Origin: Cryobacterium flavum
Lineage (GTDB): Bacteria > Actinomycetota > Actinomycetes > Actinomycetales > Microbacteriaceae
DNA: 64,000 nucleotides
Assembly (NCBI RefSeq): GCF_900103805.1
Contig: NZ_FNIB01000013.1
Location: 1 to 64,000 of the forward strand
Reading direction: 5' to 3'
Part shown: one piece after another, positions 1 to 8,009 of the stretch
Position numbering within the stretch: position 1 is the first letter of the stretch
How the letters are laid out: every line of letters begins with the position of its first letter
Notes under the pieces: model-generated
Databases searched by the model: none
Seen by the model: the letters and a program-made list of their open reading frames with translations, nothing else
Told to the model about the DNA's origin: nothing
Translations under genes and position numbers: made by a program

Positions 1-19
1 CATTGGGAATCTCAATGTC

Positions 20-33
20 TTTGTCAAGCGGTT
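20..33. repeat. 14-bp sequence shared by both IS110 3' ends (copy 1)
   Basis: TTTGTCAAGCGGTT overlaps the stop codon of the IS110 gene at 24. The same 14 bases occur at 4857-4870 over the stop of the second, only distantly related IS110 gene. Read outward on the minus strand it contains CTTGACA, a consensus -35 hexamer. Confidence 0.7.
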
Positions 34-1229
34 TTGAGCATCGGGATCTCGGCTGGTTCCTGGTAGAGGGTGTGGTCGCGGAGCATTGCCCAGAGGACGT
101 TGATGCGTCGCCGGGCGAGAGCGAGCAGCGCCTGTTTGTGGTTTTTCCCTTCGCGGCGCTTTCGGTCGTAGTAAGCCCTGGAGGCGGGGCTGTTCTTCAA
201 GCTTGATAGTGCTGCGAGATAGCAAGTTCGTAACAGCCGTCGGTTGAATCGGCGGGGTCGGTGGTGGTTGCCGCTGATGCGGCCGGAGTCTCTGGGAGCT
301 GGTGCGACGCCGGCAACGCTTGCAAGCCGGTCCGGGCTTTCGAAGCTGCGCAGGTCGCCTCCAGTGCTGGCAAGGAACGTGGCGGCGAGGATAGGCCCGA
401 ATCCTGGCATGCTTTCCAAGATCTCAGCGTTCTCGTGCTCGTTGAATCGGGCGGTGATGGTTTTGTCGAGGTCGACGAGGTCTGCGTCGATTGCGGTGAT
501 TACGGCGGCCAGGCGCGACACGAGGGTGGCGGCGACAATCTCGGTGCGCAACGTCGTTTCTTGCTCACGCGCGGCGTCGATTGCTTTCTGGGCGACGGTG
601 GCGCTGTTGCGGCAGCCGCGGGCTTTCAACCATGCCGCCAGACGCGTTACTCCCATCCGGCGAAGCGCTCCGGGCGTCTGGTAGGTCGATAAGAGGGTGA
701 GAGCGGCTTTGCTTTTGGAGTAGTCGAACGCGCGCTCCAGCGCGGGGAAGTACTCCAGCATGGTCGCGCGGAGCCGATTGATTGCGCGCACCCTGTCGTG
801 GATGATGTCCAGGCGTCGAGCGGTCAGGAGTTTCAGGTCGACGCTGATCTGATCACTATCGCGAACGGGTTGGAGGTCGGTGCGCATCCGTGCCTGATCG
901 GCGATGATTCGGGCATCTTTCGCGTCAGTCTTGCCCTCACCGCGGTAGGTCGCAGCCGCATGGTGAATGATTCTGCCCGGGATATAGAGCAGCTGCTGGC
1001 CGTGATCGACCAGCAGGGAAATCAGGAGAGCTGCGCCGCCTGAGTTCAGATCCGTCGCCCATACGACCTCGTGCCCATCGGCAATCTCGGTGACCGTGGC
1101 GATGATTTCGAGCAGCACGGTCTCGTCGTTATCTATCCGTTGGGAGAGAAGCATCTCCCCGGCCTGGTCGATCACGACGCAGTGATGCGCCCGCTTTCCT
1201 GAATCGATTCCCGCCCATACTGCTGGCAT
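24..1229 (-). CDS. IS110-family transposase (DEDD recombinase)
   Basis: This 401-residue transposase has the IS110 layout: an N-terminal RuvC-like domain and a C-terminal transposase_20 domain. Visible acidic residues are D9 in AGIDSGK, D in WATDLNSGG and the pair in KTDAKDARI. The C-terminal part has MPGFGPILAA and the serine motif PRDSGRISG. The frame is open further upstream, but I place the start at the ATG at 1229 because AGGAA lies about 10 nt ahead and the family homology begins there (MPAVWAGIDSG). The length fits the family and no disruption is seen. Family members insert site-specifically, guided by an element-encoded RNA. The last codons and stop sit in a 14-mer shared with the other IS110 gene of this window. 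Confidence 0.93.
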   Translation of the reverse strand: MPAVWAGIDSGKRAHHCVVIDQAGEMLLSQRIDNDETVLLEIIATVTEIADGHEVVWATDLNSGGAALLISLLVDHGQQLLYIPGRIIHHAAATYRGEGKTDAKDARIIADQARMRTDLQPVRDSDQISVDLKLLTARRLDIIHDRVRAINRLRATMLEYFPALERAFDYSKSKAALTLLSTYQTPGALRRMGVTRLAAWLKARGCRNSATVAQKAIDAAREQETTLRTEIVAATLVSRLAAVITAIDADLVDLDKTITARFNEHENAEILESMPGFGPILAATFLASTGGDLRSFESPDRLASVAGVAPAPRDSGRISGNHHRPRRFNRRLLRTCYLAALSSLKNSPASRAYYDRKRREGKNHKQALLALARRRINVLWAMLRDHTLYQEPAEIPMLKTA

Positions 1230-1462
1230 CTGAATGTTCCTTCCGTCTCGTTGATAGCAGTTTCCCTGTCGATAACCACGCCGGCACGTCCTTACCCAGC
1301 GATCAATGTCGCAATTCTCAATCAGCGGTCGAGTCATCTGCGGGCAGCGGGCGGCCATTCCCAGTGAGCCGTTTATGCGGCAAGGCGATCTCAGCCATAC
1401 CCGCCACCCGAGGGTGATCGACACACTACGACAGTCCCGAAATCACCCACCACAACAACGTA

Positions 1463-1944
1463 AGGAAGGCGATCTGATCGTCGGATCCGCATCAGGATCG
1501 GCGATCGCGACTCTCGTTGAACGCACGACTCGGTTCGTCGTCCTGGTGCATCTGCCCAATGGCCACAGCTCAGCTGCACTCCATGACGGACTCATCGGCG
1601 CCCTGGACGCTTTGCCCGTGCTGCTACGGCGCTCATTGACGTGGGATCAGGGAACCGAGCTGGCCCGGCACGTGGACATCACCAAGGCCACCGGCGTTCC
1701 GATCTTCTTCTGTGATCCTGCCTCGCCCTGGCAGCGCGGCTCGAACGAGAACACCAACGGCCTCCTGCGCCAGTACTTCCCGAAAGGAACCGATCTGAAC
1801 GCCCACAGCGCTCAGCGCCTCCTCGAAGTCGCTACTGAACTCAACGATCGGCCCCGCAGAATCCTCAAACGCAGCACCCCAGCCGACCTGCTCAGCGAGC
1901 TAGTCTCGAAGAAGGAATTAGCCCCTGTTGCTTCCACCGTTTGA
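1463..1944 (+). pseudogene. IS30-family transposase, C-terminal fragment
   Basis: About 160 residues match the DDE integrase core and tail of the intact IS30 transposase at 2387-3796: EGDLIVGSASGSAIATLVER, SLTWDQGTELARH, SPWQRGSNENTNGLLRQYF and the end NDRPRRILKRSTPADLL. The frame opens at 1306, but sequence before about 1463 has no IS30 similarity. The helix-turn-helix half and the first catalytic region are missing, so it cannot transpose. The neighbouring IS110 insertion or an associated deletion probably removed the 5' half. It is a different IS30 member from the intact one, with clearly diverged residues. Confidence 0.85.
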
Positions 1945-2078
1945 AACCGCCCGTGGGCTGCGGGACATCGCGGCGAGACAGATCGATGATGCGCGATTGT
2001 GCAGCGCGACAAGAGCTGCATCCCTTATGTGGACGGGGATGAGGTCATAGTTACTTGAAGGCAGCAGACGAGGCAGCG

Positions 2079-2142
2079 TGTCTCGCGACGTGTGTTTTTA
2101 CTCGTGGATAGGATTCACGTAGGTAAGGACGGTTGCGAGACA
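2079..2142. promoter_or_regulatory. Candidate resolvase (res-like) dyad
   Basis: TGTCTCGC (2079-2086) and GCGAGACA (2135-2142) form an 8-bp inverted repeat. A second inner pair, ACGTG and CACGT, lies between them. The pair sits directly ahead of the resolvase ribosome binding site. Serine resolvases usually bind TGTC/GACA-type dyads upstream of their own gene, so this may be its recombination site and operator. This is inference from position and symmetry. Confidence 0.35.
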
Positions 2143-2155
2143 TTAGGAGGCGTCA

Positions 2156-2380
2156 TTGGCAAAGCTAATTGGGTACGCGAGGGTCTCCACCAAGAGCCCG
2201 GCAACGGATCGGCAACTCAGCGACTTACTCGCTGCGGGTGTTCGCCGCGATGACGTCTACCTTGACCACGGTGTCAGTGGCGGGCGGGCACAGCGACCGA
2301 GATTCGATGCAGCGCTGGATGCTCTGGAAGCGGGGGACACACTGGTCGTCACGACGCTTGACCGGTTGGGCCGGTCGACG
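2156..2380 (+). pseudogene. Serine recombinase (resolvase/invertase), truncated by IS30
   Basis: The N-terminal catalytic domain of a Tn3-type resolvase or invertase is present for about 75 residues: LIGYARVSTKS with the nucleophilic serine, DHGVSGGRAQRPRFD, and VVTTLDRLGRS. After that the reading frame runs into the IS30 left inverted repeat at 2380 and stops a few codons later at 2425. The DNA-binding helix-turn-helix half is absent. The TTG start at 2156 is supported by AGGAGG a few bases upstream. The C-terminal half does not reappear on the far side of the IS30, so a deletion as well as an insertion is implied. Confidence 0.9.
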
Positions 2381-3843
2381 GCGCATTCAACTGGTCGTCG
2401 CAACACCGGCCTGTTCGGTCAATAGTAGGTGCTCTGCCCACATCTCGGCGGGGGTTCTCCAGCCAAGGATTTTGCGTGGTCGGTTGTTGAGCGTTAGAGC
2501 AACGGCGTCGAGTTCATTAGCGCCCCATCGTGCGAGGTCGGTGCCTTTGGGGAAATACTGGCGCAGCAGTCCGTTCGTGTTTTCATTCAATGGTCGTTGC
2601 CACGGGCTGTGGGCGTCAGCGAAATAGACGGCAATCCCGGTCGCGTTGGTGAATTCCACGTGCTGGGCCAGTTCCTTGCCTCGATCCCAGGTCAATGATT
2701 TGCGCATCGCCGACGGCAGAGCACCCATCTGGATCACCAGAGCCTTCCTCGTGGCCTCGGCCCCATGCCCAGCCAACGCTGGGCCATTCTTGATCCGCGG
2801 CTGCACCCCGTAACCTTCCATCGCTGGCAGGTGGATGAGCATTGTGACTTTGGTCGTGCGTTCCACGAGAGTGCCGATCGCCGACCCATCCGTTCCGATA
2901 ATGAGGTCACCCTCCCAATGCCCAGGGACCTCTCGTGCAGCGACTTCCTCCGGCCGTTTGTCGATCATCACGTCGGTGGTGACGTGGCCGCCCGGCCGGT
3001 GCCGCGCCCGGGAGCGCGGGACCCGCAACGACCGCCCTGTTCGCAGATTGGTGACGAGATCGCGGGTGAGTGCGCCCCGGGATTGGACATACAGTGCCTG
3101 GTAGATCGCCTCGTGGGAGATCCGCATCGACAGATCGTGGGGATAGTCGATGCGGAGGCGACCAGCGATCTGTTCCGGGCTCCACACCGTCGCCCAGCGT
3201 CGGTCTTGGCGGTGGGGCTTGTTGTGCCCCTTCCACATTTGTGTCGTCGGTCCGGAGATGGGGACACCGTTGGCGTCTTTGACTGCCCCCGAGAGGCGGT
3301 CCTGGACGTAATCGCGCAGCCGGTCATTGGCCAGAAGCTTCACCGTTTTCGGGCGTTGTGCCACAAGGTCCGACTTCCACTGCGCAACAGAAGCCCGATA
3401 TTCTAGCTTTCCCCCGCGGGTGGCAGCGTTGCGGCGCAACTCGCGCGATATCGTCGACGCCGACCGGCCCATCGACTGGCCCATCGACCGGGCAACGCCA
3501 CGCACACTCGTGCCCTGAACCCGCAACAACGCGATTTCCTCACGCTCAGCAAACCAAAGATAGCGACCAGCCAGAGGGGCGAGCGTGAAGGGAGACATAC
3601 CACCACGATGTCGGAACCAGCGGGCACCGACTGCCTGCGACACGCCAACAGCCGTTGCCGCATTCTCGCTCGAGAGCCCGCGCGCGATCTCGACCCAGAA
3701 CGCTCGCTCAATCTCCCGCCGATGCGACGGCGCCCCCGGCGACTTCATCGGGGACCTACCCGTTAACTCCTTCATCCAACCTGCGGGACGTCCCATCGAA
3801 TACCTCCATGATCGGAGTGTTGCGACGACCAGTTGAATGCGCC
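2380..3843 (-). mobile_element. Complete IS30-family insertion sequence
   Basis: Perfect 27-bp inverted repeats lie at 2380-2406 and 3817-3843; the outer part reads GGCGCATTCAACTGG and the inner part TCGTCGCAACAC. They enclose one intact transposase gene. The left flank is a resolvase fragment and the right flank an IS3 orfB fragment. No target-site duplication is evident, so the element marks a rearrangement junction. Confidence 0.88.
2387..3796 (-). CDS. IS30-family transposase
   Basis: This 469-residue protein has the IS30 plan. The N-terminal helix-turn-helix region includes VRGVARSMGQ and SASTISRELRRNA, followed by WSPEQIAGRLRIDYP. The DDE integrase core includes WEGDLIIGTDGSAIGTLVER, SLTWDRGKELAQH and HSPWQRPLNENTNGLLRQYF. 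The start is the ATG at 3796, preceded by GGAGG at about 6 nt; the longer open frame would run out through the inverted repeat. The TGA stop lies inside the left inverted repeat, a compact arrangement seen in IS elements. It appears full length and potentially active. An insert-like stretch (EGYGVQPRIKNGPALAGHGA) is absent from the second IS30 fragment in the window. Confidence 0.92.
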   Translation of the reverse strand: MGRPAGWMKELTGRSPMKSPGAPSHRREIERAFWVEIARGLSSENAATAVGVSQAVGARWFRHRGGMSPFTLAPLAGRYLWFAEREEIALLRVQGTSVRGVARSMGQSMGRSASTISRELRRNAATRGGKLEYRASVAQWKSDLVAQRPKTVKLLANDRLRDYVQDRLSGAVKDANGVPISGPTTQMWKGHNKPHRQDRRWATVWSPEQIAGRLRIDYPHDLSMRISHEAIYQALYVQSRGALTRDLVTNLRTGRSLRVPRSRARHRPGGHVTTDVMIDKRPEEVAAREVPGHWEGDLIIGTDGSAIGTLVERTTKVTMLIHLPAMEGYGVQPRIKNGPALAGHGAEATRKALVIQMGALPSAMRKSLTWDRGKELAQHVEFTNATGIAVYFADAHSPWQRPLNENTNGLLRQYFPKGTDLARWGANELDAVALTLNNRPRKILGWRTPAEMWAEHLLLTEQAGVATTS

Positions 3844-4563
3844 TTGCGAGCCGGCATCGGAATGGTGGATGAGGCCGGGCTGGACGGTGTGTCCGGCGTT
3901 GTCTCGGCGCCAGAGCGCCATGTTCAAACACACCTCAACGAACAGGGTGTCCTTGACCGTGGATGCATGCCAGCCGACGATCGCTCGAGAATACAAGTCG
4001 ATCGCGAAGGCTACATAGACGAACCCGCCCCACGTCGGCACATACGTGAAGTCCGTCACCCAGCTGTGGTTCGGGTGGGGCGCGCTGAAATTGCGTTTGA
4101 GTAGGTCAGGTGCGCGCGCCGAATCCTTCCCGGTCGAGACGGAGCTGCGTGGCTTACGGCCGCGAACGAGGCCGTTCATGCCTTCCAGCCGCATCAACCG
4201 GTCCACGGTGTGCTTGGACACACCGGCGAACTCGCCCCGGCTCAGCCAGGCCGTCATCTTCCGGCGGCCGTAGAGAATCTCCGGCTGCTGCCGGCCCTGC
4301 ACGTCCCGCGCCTTCAACGCTTTGAGCCGATCCAAGAGGACAGCGTCGCTCCGGGTCCGAACGGCGGCAGCGCGAATCTTCCATGCACGATACGACCGTG
4401 AAGTGACCGCGACGCCCTGCTCACGCAGGACGCCACACGTCAGCTCGACTCCATGGCCGTTCGCCTTCATCCGAGCGATGAATGCGATTATGGACGGTTG
4501 CGAGGGTCGAGCTCCCTCGCGAAGAAAGATGCTGCAGCTTTCAGGATCTCGTTGGTCTCCCAC
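3843..4563 (-). pseudogene. IS3-family transposase OrfB, 3'-truncated
   Basis: The catalytic half of an IS3 transposase: HTH_21-like N-terminus (RMKANGHGVELTCGVLREQG), YGRRKMTAWL, then the integrase core with HSWVTDFTYVPTW (first Asp) and HHSDAGSQ (second Asp). Just after HSDAGSQ the frame enters the IS30 right inverted repeat and becomes unrelated sequence. The third catalytic residue (Glu) and the C-terminus are therefore gone. It overlaps orfA (4488-4802) in another frame, the usual arrangement for programmed frameshifting in this family. The element cannot make a full OrfAB product. Confidence 0.87.
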
Positions 4564-4802
4564 AAGTCACGATTCTCACGCTTGAGGCGCTTGATCTCCT
4601 TTAGCTCCTCGCTGGTCGGGCCGGTCCGTTCTCCGGCGTCAGATTGCGCCTGCCTGATCCACTTACGCAACGCCTCCGGGCCGACGTTGAGCTTGGGTGC
4701 CAGTTCGCGGCACGCGGCCCACATCGACGGGTAATCCTTCACACGATCAAGCGTCATACGAACCGCTCGCTCACGAACCTCATCTGGGTATTTCTTGGGC
4801 AT
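4488..4802 (-). CDS. IS3-family transposase OrfA
   Basis: This 104-residue protein is a typical transposase_8 helix-turn-helix subunit: MPKKYPDEVRERAVRM at the start, ALRKWIRQAQ as second helix pair, then a leucine-zipper-like tail (EIKRLKRENRDLWETNEILK). It is intact but orphaned because its orfB partner has lost its 3' end to the IS30 junction at 3843. The overlap with orfB is about 76 nt, consistent with a frameshift fusion in the original element. It might still act as a DNA-binding inhibitor, which is speculative. Confidence 0.9.
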   Translation of the reverse strand: MPKKYPDEVRERAVRMTLDRVKDYPSMWAACRELAPKLNVGPEALRKWIRQAQSDAGERTGPTSEELKEIKRLKRENRDLWETNEILKAAASFFARELDPRNRP

Positions 4803-4856
4803 AACCGAATCCTTTCACCAGAAAGAAAGCGGCAGGAAATCAGGGATGCTTCTATG

Positions 4857-4870
4857 TTTGTCAAGCGGTT
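4857..4870. repeat. 14-bp sequence shared by both IS110 3' ends (copy 2)
   Basis: TTTGTCAAGCGGTT overlaps the stop codon of the second IS110 gene (4861), identical to 20-33. Both transposases end with codons reading ACC GCT TGA followed by CAAA on the minus strand, giving a Thr-Ala C-terminus (KTA and PTA). Confidence 0.7.
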
Positions 4871-5925
4871 GGCGATGAGGCTGCTGCAGCCAGGGTGCGG
4901 TAAATCTGTCTCGTGATGTAGCGCTTGAGGCAGCGCATGATCTCTCTTTTCGTGCGTCCCTCCGCGAGGCGTTTCAGGACGTATTCGCGGGTGGCGGCGT
5001 CGGTGCGCATGCGGGTGAGTGCGATGGTGTTAATCGCTCTGTTGAGCTGGCGGTCGCCGCCGCGGTTGAGGCGGTGCCGGATCGTTTTCCCTGAGGACGC
5101 GGGGATCGGGCAGGTGCCCGCGATTTGCGCCAGAGCACCCTCGGATCTGATCCGGACGGGGTGGGACCACACTGTCATGATCATCGCTGCGGTGACGGCT
5201 CCGATACCTGGCATCGCGATGAGGGCTGGGGAATGTTCGTCGACGAGGTTGGTGAGTTGCAGCCTGTTGGTTTTGAGGTCGGTGTCGAGGGTGAGGATCC
5301 GTTTGGCCGAGCGGACGGCTTCGCTTCGGGCGATGGTCAAGCCGAGGGGTTCGTCCCGGTGCCGCCAGGAGGAGATCGTGACGATCTGTCCCGGCGTGAG
5401 GGCATGGCGAGCGTCGATGCCAAGGTCGTGGGCCCGAATCAGTGCGGTCAATGCGTTGAGGGTCCGGAGCCGGTCTGCGTTCATCTGCTCTCGGCCTACT
5501 GTCAGGAGCTTCAGTGCTGTCTGGACTTCGCCGGCGCGACGATCTCGGAGCCGTTCGATGTCCATGATCAGAGTTGAACGGGCAGCGGTGATGGCATCGA
5601 GGCTGTCGGTTTTACCCTTGCCGCGGAGACGTTTGGCGGAGGGCGTCGGGGCCTCGACGACCCGATAGCCCGCCTCGGTGAGGCGTCGTGCCATGACAGC
5701 TCCGTAGGAGCCCGTGCCCTCGGCTGAGATCAAGACTGTCTCTGCGTTGCCGTCTGCTCGGCGTCTGATCCACACGGTTGCCCGCGACAACCCGGCTGGC
5801 GTCGTCGGGAAAGTCTTTTGGTCGAGCAGCTTCCCCGAGGGTGACTCAACGACGGCGTAGGTATGGGTGGCTGCGTGGGTGTCGACTCCCACGACGGTTC
5901 TGTAGTGATCTGCGACGATGGACAT
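4861..5925 (-). CDS. IS110-family transposase, second type
   Basis: A 354-residue DEDD transposase: D in VVGVDTHAATH, E in LISAEGTGSYG, and the pair in KGKTDSLDAITA, followed by a helical linker. The transposase_20 domain has AMPGIGAVTAAMI, IAGTCPIPASSGKTIRHRLN and NRGGDRQLNRAI. It belongs to a different IS110 subgroup from the gene at 24-1229: shorter, with a different N-terminus (MSIVADHYRTVVG). The ATG at 5925 has GAGGCACC-type purines upstream. The gene looks intact. It was probably inserted beside the IS3 copy whose orfA starts 55 bp away. Confidence 0.92.
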   Translation of the reverse strand: MSIVADHYRTVVGVDTHAATHTYAVVESPSGKLLDQKTFPTTPAGLSRATVWIRRRADGNAETVLISAEGTGSYGAVMARRLTEAGYRVVEAPTPSAKRLRGKGKTDSLDAITAARSTLIMDIERLRDRRAGEVQTALKLLTVGREQMNADRLRTLNALTALIRAHDLGIDARHALTPGQIVTISSWRHRDEPLGLTIARSEAVRSAKRILTLDTDLKTNRLQLTNLVDEHSPALIAMPGIGAVTAAMIMTVWSHPVRIRSEGALAQIAGTCPIPASSGKTIRHRLNRGGDRQLNRAINTIALTRMRTDAATREYVLKRLAEGRTKREIMRCLKRYITRQIYRTLAAAASSPTA

Positions 5926-6429
5926 GCGGTGCCTCCTGATGGTGGGTGGACGTCGTTGCCGGCGTCAGCCCGGGAGAAGATCACTGCGAGACATGCCTGT
6001 AAGGGGCCACGACGTGAACGTCGGGCAAGCTTCTAATCAAGTCATCGTAGTGGGCCAGAAAGACACCGGCCCTCCTAACCGAGTGGACAGATCCCTGGCA
6101 AGACACCCCGCGGGGGTCAGACGGTTCACGAGTCACGCCCGGTCAGTAGAACCAGCACCAATCTAGCCAGCCAGCCCCAGGCCAGCCACAAGAAAGACTT
6201 ACAGACGGTTCAGTCGACATTTTCGCCTGCGGTTATCGGGGCGCTGTGGAGGTGGACCACCCGATGAGCAAACAGACAAGGCTCACGCCAAACTGACGGG
6301 TGCGGCCACGCGTGCAACCTCGCATTCCTCAGTGCCCGGGTAGGTAAGTAGTCAACCGGAAGAACCGGAGGAACGAAGGCCGCGATTCCTCATGCGACTT
6401 CTTCGTCAACGAACTACCGGCGTGGGTCA
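5926..6429. other. Non-coding stretch between IS110 and the gentisate genes
   Basis: No credible gene is seen in these 504 bp. The part next to the transposase start must contain the left end of the IS110 element, where the guide (bridge) RNA of this family is normally encoded. I could not fix the element end because no direct repeat is obvious. The last 100 bp should hold the 3' end of the nagI-nagK-nagL transcript; no strong terminator hairpin with a T-run was found. Confidence 0.5.
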
Positions 6430-7173
6430 CTAGATCCAGCGGGGGGCGGTCGGGACTGTGCCGTTGTTTGAGCTGATCCGCGTAGTGCCGCGGCCGGTCG
6501 CCCATTCGGCGATTCCGGCTAGGGTGCCGGAGACGATGGTGGGCGTGGTCGACTCGAGATCTCCCAGCTGCGACACGTGCTGCGCCTGGGTGATCTGGAG
6601 CACAAGATCTCTGTCGTCGCCGCGGGTTTTCCACGCCCCGGTCACGTCTCCGAGCAGACGCTCCAGGATCTCCGTGGGGATGTCCCGGAAAGAGGCCCCA
6701 TTGTCCAGATCAACGGCGTGAAGCCAGATCTCCCGGCTGCGCATCCACACGGTTTCTGACGCCGGCACCTCCCGACCCTGAATTGTGCGGACCTGGCGCG
6801 ACCAGGCTTCGTGTGGCAGGTCGCGCCATTCCACGCTCAGGTGCACGGCCGAGTGGTCGAAGAGATTGCGCAGCGCGATCGGGCTCAGGGTGGCGCCGTA
6901 GGAAATTTCGTGGGTACGAGCATCCATGGATTCATACATGGGTGTCTCAACCTCGGTATGTGCCCACTCCACCAAGCGGGCAATGGCCCGGGCGTTGTAC
7001 CCAACGTGGGCGAGGATATGGCGGCGATTCCACCCTGGCAGCAACGAGGCGTCGTCGAGGGCGGCGTCGGAAAGCTCGTTGAGTTTCCGGGCGAAGAACG
7101 CGGTTCCACGGCGTGCTTGGAGTAGTTGCGTTTGCAGCAACGGATTGGTGGTCAGGTCGTGGCGGGCAACCAT
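6430..7173 (-). CDS. nagL: Mycothiol-dependent maleylpyruvate isomerase
   Basis: It isomerises maleylpyruvate to fumarylpyruvate, the second step of gentisate breakdown, using mycothiol as cofactor in the actinobacterial branch. The 247-residue protein has the DinB-like four-helix MDMPI domain. The metal ligands are recognisable: H56 in HILAHVG, and E148 and H152 in SREIWLHAVDLDNG. They are offset by four from the residues I recall for the Corynebacterium enzyme. A C-terminal sterol-carrier-like part follows (PTIVSGTLAGIAEWATGRG). Its ATG overlaps the nagK stop codon (TAATG at 7173), so the two are translationally coupled. It is last in the nagI-nagK-nagL operon. Confidence 0.9.
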   Translation of the reverse strand: MVARHDLTTNPLLQTQLLQARRGTAFFARKLNELSDAALDDASLLPGWNRRHILAHVGYNARAIARLVEWAHTEVETPMYESMDARTHEISYGATLSPIALRNLFDHSAVHLSVEWRDLPHEAWSRQVRTIQGREVPASETVWMRSREIWLHAVDLDNGASFRDIPTEILERLLGDVTGAWKTRGDDRDLVLQITQAQHVSQLGDLESTTPTIVSGTLAGIAEWATGRGTTRISSNNGTVPTAPRWI

Positions 7174-8009
7174 TAGTTCTCCGTAATGGCCTCGGCGACT
7201 ACGCGGTTGTTCAGCTGGCCGAGCCCCTCTATCCGGGTAACTAGCAGTTGGCCTTCCTGGAGGTAGCGCTTCGGGTCGCGGGCGTGACCGACGCCGCCGG
7301 GCGTTCCGGTTGCGATTACGTCGCCCGGATTGAGCGTAATGATCGTCGAAATGTAGGCCACCAGGATTTCCGGCGTGAAGACGAGGTCCCCGGTGGGCGT
7401 CTGTTGCATGGTTTCGCCGTCAACGGCGGCGGTCATCAGTGGTCCGGCAGTGAATTCGTCCGCGGTCACCAGCGCGGGACCAAAGGGCGTGCTCTTTTCC
7501 CAGGTCTTGCCCTGCAACCACTGAATCGTCCGGAACTGGTAGTCGCGCATGCTGATGTCGTTGAGCACCGCGTATCCGGCGATGTGATCGGCAGCGTTCG
7601 CCTCGGTGATGCGTCGGCCGGTCTTGCCGATGATTATGGCCAATTCGGCTTCCCAGTCCACGGCGGAAGATTCCGGCGGCAGGGCGATGTCGTCGTTCGG
7701 ACCAATCAGCGATTCTTGGTACTTTGCGAAGAGTGTCGGGTACTCGGGGATGTCCCGGCCCATTTCTTTGATGTGGTTACGGTAATTGTGGCCCACGCAA
7801 ATGATTTTTCCCGGGCTCGGCACGACCGGGGCCAGATCGGCACCATCCAGTGCATGTACGGTGCCCGATGCCTTGGCCGCTAGCTCTGCCCAATCGGGGT
7901 TGTGAAGCAGGCTTCCAACATCGGTGAAGTCACCGATTTCGGTCAGGGTGTCGCCGTCCTGGCGTACCGCGCGGGTGCCGCCTTCGGTGCGAAGTGTAAG
8001 AAGTCTCAC
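7173..8009 (-). CDS. nagK: Fumarylpyruvate hydrolase (FAH family)
   Basis: It hydrolyses fumarylpyruvate to fumarate and pyruvate, the last step of the gentisate route. The 278-residue protein has an N-terminal cap (MRLLTLRTEGG) and the FAH fold: ICVGHNYRNHIKEMG, the metal-binding run DWEAELAIIIGKTGRRI, AGYAVLNDISMRDYQ, and GDVIATGTPGGVG near the C-terminus. It starts four bases before the nagI stop (ATGA overlap at 8006-8009) and runs directly into nagL. FAH-family hydrolases also act on homoprotocatechuate products, but the flanking gentisate dioxygenase and maleylpyruvate isomerase fix the assignment. Confidence 0.9.
   Translation of the reverse strand: MRLLTLRTEGGTRAVRQDGDTLTEIGDFTDVGSLLHNPDWAELAAKASGTVHALDGADLAPVVPSPGKIICVGHNYRNHIKEMGRDIPEYPTLFAKYQESLIGPNDDIALPPESSAVDWEAELAIIIGKTGRRITEANAADHIAGYAVLNDISMRDYQFRTIQWLQGKTWEKSTPFGPALVTADEFTAGPLMTAAVDGETMQQTPTGDLVFTPEILVAYISTIITLNPGDVIATGTPGGVGHARDPKRYLQEGQLLVTRIEGLGQLNNRVVAEAITEN

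Larger units (their letters stand above)
12..1310 (-). mobile_element. IS110-family insertion sequence (probable extent)
   Basis: The element carries the DEDD transposase at 24-1229. The 8-mer TCAATGTC occurs at 12-19 and again at 1303-1310, as expected for the short direct repeats that can bound IS110 elements, which lack terminal inverted repeats. The boundaries are an inference from this repeat; only about 75 bp of non-coding sequence would then precede the gene. It lies next to the 5'-truncated IS30 fragment at 1463-1944. Confidence 0.45.
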
